A stretch of DNA of 64,000 nt. Source: Pelodera strongyloides (taxonomy: Eukaryota > Nematoda > Chromadorea > Rhabditida > Rhabditidae). The DNA lies in assembly GCA_036852015.1 (NCBI GenBank), contig JAANDG010000156.1, positions 62,001-126,000 of the forward strand. The letters are read 5' to 3'. Made by a program: the position numbers and the translations under genes. The notes below the pieces were generated by a model. The model was given only the letters and a program-made list of their open reading frames with translations. It was not told the origin of the DNA and ran no database searches. Positions 57,887 through 64,000 of the stretch are shown here, piece by piece; the first letter of the stretch is position 1, and each line of letters starts with the position of its first letter.

Positions 57887-58271
57887 AAGGCGCGTTCGAG
57901 TTGGGAAAAGTTTGAAGAATTCCGGAAAAGTTAGGTTCAAGATGGAACATTTGCATAACTTAGCATAATGCTGAAAAGCAAGATATTCAGCTATGTTTGT
58001 CTGTGGCCTCTCTTTTGGCATGATCTATCAACTTTTCTGGCGTTTCCAGCTTGAACCAACTTTTTCCAGAATTCTTCAAACTTTTCCCATCTTAAAGCGA
58101 AATGCCAGCTCCTTTGGAAAATTTGCATATGATAAGCAAATCCTATGTATCCTATGCTAATTTTGCGCGATTGCCGTGGACGATCGCGCAAAATTAGCAT
58201 AGGATACATAGGAGTTGCTTATCATATGCAAATTTTCCAAAGGAGCTGGCATTTCGCTTTAAATGCGCCTT
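57887..58271. mobile_element. second GGCGCGTTCGAGTTGGG palindrome, interrupted
   Basis: Left arm 57887-57950, right arm 58040-58091 plus 58263-58271; the gap is the family B copy. Confidence 0.72.
58092..58262. mobile_element. family B palindrome inserted into another palindrome
   Basis: Arms nearly identical; interrupts the right end of the GGCGCGTTCGAGTTGGG element (57887-58271), so it is the younger insertion. Confidence 0.9.
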
Positions 58272-58307
58272 AATGTGGAACGAACATTGGGTTCGTTGCA
58301 CACTAAC

Positions 58308-59641
58308 TTAGTGTTTCTGATTGTAGCCACGATATGGCGGGATGGCAGCACCGTTATTCTGGCGATTCTCAGCGTGGGCGGCACGGAGGCCAAGACCGAG
58401 GAAAAGGAAGACGTCGTGCTGCTCGGCAGGACTGAAATGACATAGCTTTAAAATTATTATAGGCGCACCCCAGGCGCACTCTAGCGGGCCTGTGGATAGG
58501 CGCACCCCAGGCGCACTCTAGCGGGCCTTTGGTCTTTTTCGCCCTGCGTTTCCGACTGGTCGACCGCAGTAGCGCTAATCATATAGCAAATCACACACAA
58601 AATATAGAACATACGAGAATGCGAGATGTATGTATTGTATTAATGTGTCCTTACCCAAACTTGTTTTCAACAGTCTGCTGCTGGCTTGCTGGCGCAAAAC
58701 GGCGAGCACGAATCGCTTCGGGCGCACTAAAATGTCGCTCATTCAGATATCTCTTTCGTCTCTCTCTCTCCCTCTCTCTCTCTTATTCTTTTGCTCTCGC
58801 TCCTCCTATATTCCCTCCTTCTCTCCCCTCTCTCCATATTACGTCCTAATTTTTGCTCTCTCTCGTCTCTCTCTCGCCCACTAAATAAAAGTCTCTGGTT
58901 CTAAAAAGTATAATATATATACCTGTCCTCCTGGCACTCCTCCCGGTCCTTCCTATGCTCAACATAGTAGAGCATGAAATAAATCGTGTAGAGAAAGATA
59001 ACCGAAAGCGTGAGAAGTTCCATTATTTTCCAGCAAGCGCGAATACGCCTTCGGCGTTTCAGCTCCACAATGTCTTCGGGAGACTAAACTTTTTATTTAA
59101 TAATAAGAAAAGCTCCGAAATACAAGGGAACTATTTTACGTGGGCGTGTGTAAGCATCCAATACCTACTCAAGGTACAATCATGAATCGTATTATACTCT
59201 GCTTTTTTTGCGGTCGCAGTTTATAGTTTATACAGTGTTTAAAGCGAAATGCTAGGCCCTTTGGAAAATTTGCATATGATAAGCAAATCCTATGTATCCT
59301 ATGCTAATTTTGTACGATTGCCGTGGACGATCGTACAAAATTAGCATAGGATACATAGGATTTGCTTATCATATGCAAATTTTCAAAAGATTTCGCTTTA
59401 AGCTTAATAAAAACGTGCTTATTTTGGTAGAGTAAATGGTATGGAATAGGTAGAATCTTCTTCACAAACTCGAAGGTGCTAGCTATTATTTGTTTAAGCC
59501 CTGTTACTCTAGATTTTCCCAAATGTTCCTAAAATATCTGAAAACCAAAAAACTGACCATGTGGACGACCAATGGACGACGACGCTCCCGACGAGCGGCT
59601 GCAATCCCACGCAAGACCTTCTTAACAGATTGAATTTGCAT
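58308..59641 (-). CDS. small single-pass membrane protein 7 (146 aa), 4 exons
   Basis: Exons 59641-59558 (tentative first exon, very basic: AARRERRRPLVVHM), 59083-58923, 58726-58655, 58431-58308. Exon 2 begins SPEDIVELKRRRRIRACWK, then a helix (MELLTLSVIFLYTIYFMLYYV) and a charged flank (EHRKDREECQED), ending phase 2. Exon 3 (72 nt) is symmetric phase 2-2, and the last exon ends PPYRGYNQKH. Basic sequence lies before the helix and mixed charge after it, so topology may be reversed relative to genes 1-6. TTGCAG lies 2 nt before the ATG, but that area overlaps the remains of a palindromic repeat, so the first exon is less sure than the other three. GC/CCAAT boxes at 60235-60335 could be its promoter. 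Confidence 0.66.
59239..59401. mobile_element. family B palindrome
   Basis: Located in intron 1 of small membrane gene 7; right arm has a small deletion (TTTCAAAAGATTTCGC). Confidence 0.88.
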
Positions 59642-59818
59642 ATCTGCAACGATGTAATAATTATGTAAGGTATAATTATAATTATAATTATGTCGGAAAA
59701 AGTTCCCCGGGATGAATGCCGATAAAATTTGGTTTGCATATATTATAATAAACACTTTTAATAAAAATTAAGACGAAATCGTAAATATAGGTTTACTTTG
59801 ATGGGCCTGTCCCTTTAA
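59640..59818. mobile_element. right half of a GGGACAGGCCCATCA palindrome
   Basis: Ends GTTTACTTTGATGGGCCTGTCCCTTTAA; overlaps the proposed start exon of gene 7 at its left edge. Confidence 0.65.
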
Positions 59819-59821
59819 GTG

Positions 59822-60002
59822 TTAAAGCGAAATTCCGGCTGGTATTTGAAATACACCGTGGACAACCGACTCCTCACGTATTTATGCTAAGTTACTCGAA
59901 TTCAGCTCCATTTTTTATACTACTTTATGTTCATTTACATAAGCTGTATATGAATGCTGGTGTACTTGGTTTTTTCAAAAACCTGCCGGTAATTCGCTTT
60001 AA
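59822..60002 (+). mobile_element. family A TTAA element
   Basis: Starts 4 nt after the TTAA ending the GGGCCTGTCCC half-palindrome; both ends recognisable but diverged. Confidence 0.78.
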
Positions 60003-60234
60003 CTACGAAAGGATGGGAATCAAAGCGAAAAGAGCGAAATGACTCTTATTACTGGCAACGAATTCTCAGCATTTGCTGTGATTTACTAATTACAGGGTAA
60101 TTACAGGGCAAGGGTAAATTCGAACAGAGATGTTACGCAATGAATAGTGGCAAACGCCGAGTTACGTCAAGCTGCCAAGCAAGCAGCTACAACATGTAAA
60201 GTAAGTTTTTGGGCTCACGATCGCGAAAACTAGC

Positions 60235-60335
60235 AATAAAAGCACAGTAGTGGAGCGGGGGCGTGGCTCTTCGCGGATTGGCGGCTGGGTCAGAGGCTCC
60301 GCCCATTGGGGTCTCGCCCAATCAGCGGTAGTGAA
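60235..60335. promoter_or_regulatory. GC/CCAAT-rich promoter-like block
   Basis: Contains GGGGGCGTGG, GGATTGGCGG, CCGCCCATTGGGG and CGCCCAATCAGCGG in 100 nt: three CCAAT-type boxes in both orientations next to GC boxes. It is about 0.6 kb upstream of the proposed start of minus-strand gene 7. Confidence 0.42.
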
Positions 60336-60459
60336 GCCGAAAATCCCCTGTTGCACATGGGGTTTTGGACGTGGACCCCGCGCAAGACTTCCGGATTTGC
60401 CGCCGAATTTGTGAGCATTTAGTGTAGACATAGACAGTATAGAAATCGGAAGAGAAACA

Positions 60460-60474
60460 GAAAGAGAGAGAGAC

Positions 60475-60507
<33 letters not shown>

Positions 60508-60510
60508 AGA
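60460..60510. repeat. (AG)n microsatellite
   Basis: GAGA runs with ACAGAG interruptions; makes spurious Leu/Ser reading frames on minus. Confidence 0.92.
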
Positions 60511-61667
60511 AAAATAAAAAGGTGACTCGAACCTAGAAAGCGAGGAACAGAGAAATAGAGAAATAAGAAAGAAAGAGAGAGGGCCAAATTCCGAAGCAGT
60601 GCACCCAAAGCGCGCCAAAACGTGAAGTCCTAGCTCAGATCCCGTCCGGATCGATTTTTTATGATTGCGCGCCAAAACGCGGGGACATTACCAATTCTGG
60701 GGGAGAAACTTTTAATTTGGGGAAGAAAGCAGACACATTCACTGAACTGTATACTAAATAAATGGGTGTACGGTACATGAAATGGTGATACAAATACGGT
60801 TGTTTCCACTGCTACATCTTGTATGTATTGCAAATAGCCAAATCGAAATTCCAAGCATTGACAACGTAGAGTGGAGCTTTTTCGGTCATACGTTCTATGG
60901 AATTTATACTTGATAGAGCTGAACATCCAACATTGTGCTCAAATGACTGGAAAAAAAACTTGAATGATCGGTGTACGTAGAAGAAATGCACACTTTGCGA
61001 GTTGGTGTTTTAGATTTAGATTACATATGAAGATTTTTTTGTACCAGAGGACATATTCACCATTCAATTCCTCATGGGGAATTCCCCGTCCTTTTGTCTG
61101 CGTGTCTCACATTAGAGTGCTATTTTCTGTCCCCAGTGACTGTTTCCCCGAGGGAATTAGAGTAGTTAATATGGCCTCAGGTTTTCTGCGCTAGTCAATC
61201 TTTTTGCCTATTGGAAGGATACACAAAACTTTCAGAACCGAATCTTAGGGTAGATTTTCTTTAACCAACACCGACAGATGAAAGAGAACTAGTCGGAACA
61301 TGTGTGTCGGCAGTGTGCGCGTTGTAGTGTGACAATAATTTCTTTGTATATCGTCATCTGGCAAGTGGCGTTGTGTATATCGAGTTACAAGATCTAATCT
61401 AGATCTCATTAGAGCTCCGAACTGTGAAAGGATAAAGAATTAGAGTCGAACAATGATAATTCTTTATGTTTGCATCTGTTTCTTTGCCTAGAAACTTGCG
61501 GGATTTTATGCATAACTATAGCACTTTATTAAACACAACAGTCGAACAGATTGAACATTTATTTATTTATTTATTAAATAACACCACAGGGTATGCATCA
61601 CAATGAAATGATGAAATGAAAGTAGTATATAACTCGTCGTGTTGTCGTTGATTAGCCAACAGGTGAT

Positions 61668-62146
61668 TTAAAGGGATAGGTTCACCTCGAATTGCACCTT
61701 TTTTTATAATTTATGTTGATAGTATGACCTATGACGGTCAAAATGCGAAAATTGCAGTAAATTTCCTTTGCTCCCCGTAGTAGGAGAGCTTGCTCAAAAA
61801 ATAAACTGCCTCGAATCTATAAAACAATTGGAGCACCGCAGCCATGGTAAGTGGGAAATAGCGCAGCCGGGCTGTAGACCCTAGAAAATACAGGGCTCTT
61901 TTATCATCCTCTGTCTATCACAGCAATATCTGCACCTCCAGCCCTCCTGCACTATTTCCCACATACCATGGCTGCGGTACCCCAATTGTTTTATAGATTC
62001 GAGGTAGTTTAGCTTTTTTGAGCAAGCTCTCCTACTACGGGGAGCAAAGGAAATTTACTGCAATTTTCGCATTTTGACCGTCATAGGTCATACTATCAAC
62101 ATAAATTATAAAAAAGGTGCAATTCGAGGTGAACCTATCCCTTTAA
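61668..62146. mobile_element. palindromic TTAA element, about 480 nt
   Basis: TTAAAGGGATAGGTTCACCTCG and complement at the ends; arms include the start-of-loop block GGAGCACCGCAGCCATGGTA and its near complement. Confidence 0.88.
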
Positions 62147-62149
62147 TAA

Positions 62150-62318
62150 TGGGGTTTCCAAGTATCCGGACAAATTTACCGTATTTTACGACTTCGCGAG
62201 ACCCATGTATTAATTTCTCACGTCAAATATTCAATTCAGGAAAAATACGGTAAATTTTTGTATACTTGGAAAGGAACGCACAGTTGTTTTTGGAATACAT
62301 GGAAACCCCATTATAAAA
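62150..62318. mobile_element. imperfect palindrome (ATGGGGTTTCCA ends)
   Basis: TAATGGGGTTTCCAAGTAT at the left and TACATGGAAACCCCATTATA at the right, with an inner inverted block ACGGTAAATTT; starts 4 nt after the previous element. Confidence 0.65.
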
Positions 62319-62741
62319 CAATGGAAATCAAGTGTAATGTATAGGTAATGGTGTCATGCATTTCAAGTTTTGCAAATATTTGTCGCGATCGTATGATATG
62401 TGGGCGTTATTGTATTGTTACCTCAAAAAAGAGCCTTATAAAAGAGCGAAAGGAAAACAAAGGACTGAAAATATAACTTTATTGTTAGCTTGCGATGCCT
62501 TTTTTGAGGTAGCAAATGTGTGCGTGGGGAAGTCGCCATCCGGTAATACGGATTGCATAGAGCGGACTGCAAGCACGAGGTAGTAGCTAAATCGAGACAA
62601 TGAATACCCAAATAAGAAAAAAAAACTAGAATCTGTAAGGCACTGTAGTTATAGCACCGGTGGCGGCGTTACCATAATTAAAAAGTCCTAGAAGCAAGTA
62701 AAAGTGCTAGAAAATGCGAATGTAAAGTATTTACATAAAAG

Positions 62742-62918
62742 ATAGCGAAACATCGGCCGGTTTTTGAAACAGTTCGGGTACACCTGCATTCTTATACAGC
62801 ATATGTAAATGACCTCAAATTATAATGAAAAATTGAGCTAAATTCGAGTAAATTAACATACATACATAATAATGCTGTCCATGACGCGTTTCAAAAACCG
62901 TCCGGTATTTCGCTTTAA
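62742..62918 (-). mobile_element. family A TTAA element
   Basis: TAGCGAAACATCGGCCGG start, CGTCCGGTATTTCGCTTTAA end. Confidence 0.78.
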
Positions 62919-63114
62919 ATGTGCATGGCCAAAGGTTAGTGAATTATTCCCAGAATTCCAAATCATATCTCGAGATGAGTCTGTTTCTTGGGTGAATTCT
63001 TCTGGCTTGGAGATGTGTTCGTCCTAAACGATGTACTATTTGGCCAACAATTTGAATAAAAACCTCGTAATCCACCAGCTGGTTACGTAATTGTCGTGGA
63101 CATACTATGCTACT

Positions 63115-63374
63115 TTACGATACCGTCGATCCGTTGAAGCCTCTAACAAAAAGAAGTGAATAATACGGTAGATTTAGTGGTTTTGAGCTTTCAAGATTAT
63201 CTGTAGAAGTTCTTTTATTTTTTAAATTGTTTTTTTTTTAAATTGTTTGGCCCACCGCAGTTTTTTAGGCGCAGATTCGCTTCTCCAGCGGAGTTTTGTC
63301 ACTCCAATAACTATTAGTTGTAGAATGAAGTAAAACAGAAGAAGGACCAGTCTATTGTAACCCGCGAACGTAGT
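63115..63374 (-). CDS. small single-pass membrane protein 8, partial (48 aa seen)
   Basis: A helix exon (63374-63256) starts in phase 0 after GATTTCAG: TTFAGYNR, helix LVLLLFYFILQLIVIGV, then strongly basic TKLRWRSESAPKKL, ending phase 2 in a CG-split Arg codon at GTGGGC. This is the same design as genes 1-5. A short last exon at 63142-63115 (GFNGSTVS, stop) fits the phase. The first exon was not found in the 600 nt left before the window edge and may lie outside it. Confidence 0.52.
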
Positions 63375-63397
63375 CTGAAATCAAAAATAAATTAACA

Positions 63398-63521
63398 ATG
63401 GACGAGTATGGCGTAAACGCGCTTGTCCCGGAAGAGTGCCATTTGTTTGCGAGCAGCACAAAAGTGTTTATCCGAAGCGGCGCCCAGGATCTAATTCATA
63501 TTTGCCAGTCATTTAGTAAGG
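63398..63521 (+). CDS. possible first exon of a plus-strand gene, about 41 codons
   Basis: An ATG at 63398 opens 41 GC-rich codons (MDEYGVNALVPEECHLFASS ... CQSFSK) and then an AAG|GTCTAT that could be a donor; unspliced, the frame stops six codons later. Base composition is richer in G+C than the surroundings, as in the real exons here. It lies just upstream of gene 8 on the opposite strand. No acceptor precedes the ATG and no second exon is in view, so this is only a candidate. Confidence 0.22.
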
Positions 63522-63637
63522 TCTATTTTGTTACGCCGTAACTCCTAGGACAGATCCGTGATTTTCGTTGGCTGTCACATACACGTACGCTGAGAGTGTG
63601 GCCTTTTTCTGGATATAACTAGACAATCGTCTCAAAA

Positions 63638-63987
63638 TTAAAGGGATCGGCTCACCTCAAATCGTGTCTGTTTTTTCTGTTTCTTTATTTTCTATAAGGG
63701 ATAATAAAAATTTGGAATACAAAAAGTAGTGGTGATAAGATATTAGGTGATAAAGTGGTGGATCGATCGGCCCGAAATGCAAAAAGTGTAATTGTCCCAT
63801 ACAAACAAGGCAGGACAATTACACTTTTTCATTTCGGGCCGATCGATCCACCACTTTATCACCTAATATCTTCGTGAGTATTGAAATAGAACACTACTTT
63901 TTGTATTCCAAATTTTTATTATCCCTTATAGAAAATAAAGAAACAAAAAAAAAACAGGCACAGTTTATGGTGAGCCGATCCCTTTAA
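63638..63987. mobile_element. palindromic TTAA element, about 350 nt
   Basis: TTAAAGGGATCGGCTCACC at both ends; inner arms match over TATCACCACTTTATCACC-type blocks and the GGGCCGATCGATCCACCAC block. Confidence 0.88.
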
Positions 63988-64000
63988 AGCGAAATACAGC
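63984..64000. mobile_element. start of a family A element, cut by the window edge
   Basis: TTAAAGCGAAATACAGC directly after the palindrome ending in TTAA at 63984-63987. Confidence 0.55.

Larger units (their letters stand above)
51683..58091. other. 6.4-kb repeat-rich region between small membrane genes 6 and 7
   Basis: The first exon of gene 6 should lie in the left part but was not identified. The rest holds GGCGAA and CCATTTGGTGAC repeats, CT tracts (54380-54540), GC-rich blocks at 55560-55720 and 55890-56100, a GT microsatellite and two TTAA elements. Confidence 0.5.
60003..63114. other. region between small membrane genes 7 and 8
   Basis: GC/CCAAT block, AG microsatellite, dispersed repeat at 61070-61185, two palindromes and a family A copy. 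No exon recognised. Confidence 0.5.

Noticed and set aside
60162..60675. 148- and 117-codon minus frames rich in Leu/Ser
   Set aside because: Produced by the AG microsatellite and neighbouring purine-rich sequence.
1..64000. Retrotransposon, viral or transposase coding sequence
   Set aside because: No stretch with polymerase, integrase, gag or DDE-transposase motifs was found; all mobile elements seen are non-autonomous.

Overview
The window is animal nuclear DNA. Genes are broken into many short exons (about 60-180 nt) with GT-AG introns, there is no bacterial-type gene packing, and most of the remaining sequence is AT-rich and full of short palindromic TTAA-flanked elements, simple repeats and a tRNA-derived SINE. 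I favour a nematode or nematode-like ecdysozoan, for three reasons. The aquaglyceroporin reads like nematode aquaglyceroporins. The Sas-4 homologue has nearly the length of the C. elegans protein. Several small genes have a 3' splice-site AG 1-10 nt upstream of the ATG, as spliced-leader trans-splicing sites do. This assignment is inference; no species can be named from the sequence alone.

Layout. 0.96-15.1 kb (minus): a 25-exon gene that joins in frame across every intron into an 836-residue Sas-4/CENPJ-like centriole protein. It has an N-terminal PFLKRGTGTA motif, an acidic low-complexity middle, a charged coiled coil and a C-terminal TCP10/G-box-like beta region. 18.0-22.4 kb (minus): a complete 7-exon, 308-residue aquaglyceroporin. 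22.4-28.1 kb: no gene seen; nested palindromic elements.

28.1-63.4 kb: eight small genes or gene fragments, three on plus and then five on minus, each encoding a short protein with one predicted membrane helix. They share little sequence but one architecture: a short N-terminal exon (phase 0 where resolved), a helix exon ending in phase 2 inside an Arg (or Ser) codon split after AG or CG, and then one to four small cytoplasmic-tail exons that are mostly symmetric phase 2-2. I do not recognise the family. This cluster is the best candidate in the window for something undescribed. Their joint function is unknown; single-pass accessory or receptor-like proteins with modular tails is the most that can be inferred.

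Between and inside the genes are about 25 copies of one CCGGCCGG-ended TTAA element and about a dozen other palindromic TTAA families, often chained so that neighbouring elements share one TTAA. Two introns of the Sas-4 gene contain minisatellites that start exactly at the 5' splice site. No rRNA, CRISPR array, viral gene or intact transposase/reverse transcriptase was seen. All exon models were made by eye from splice signals and reading-frame continuity and need transcript support.
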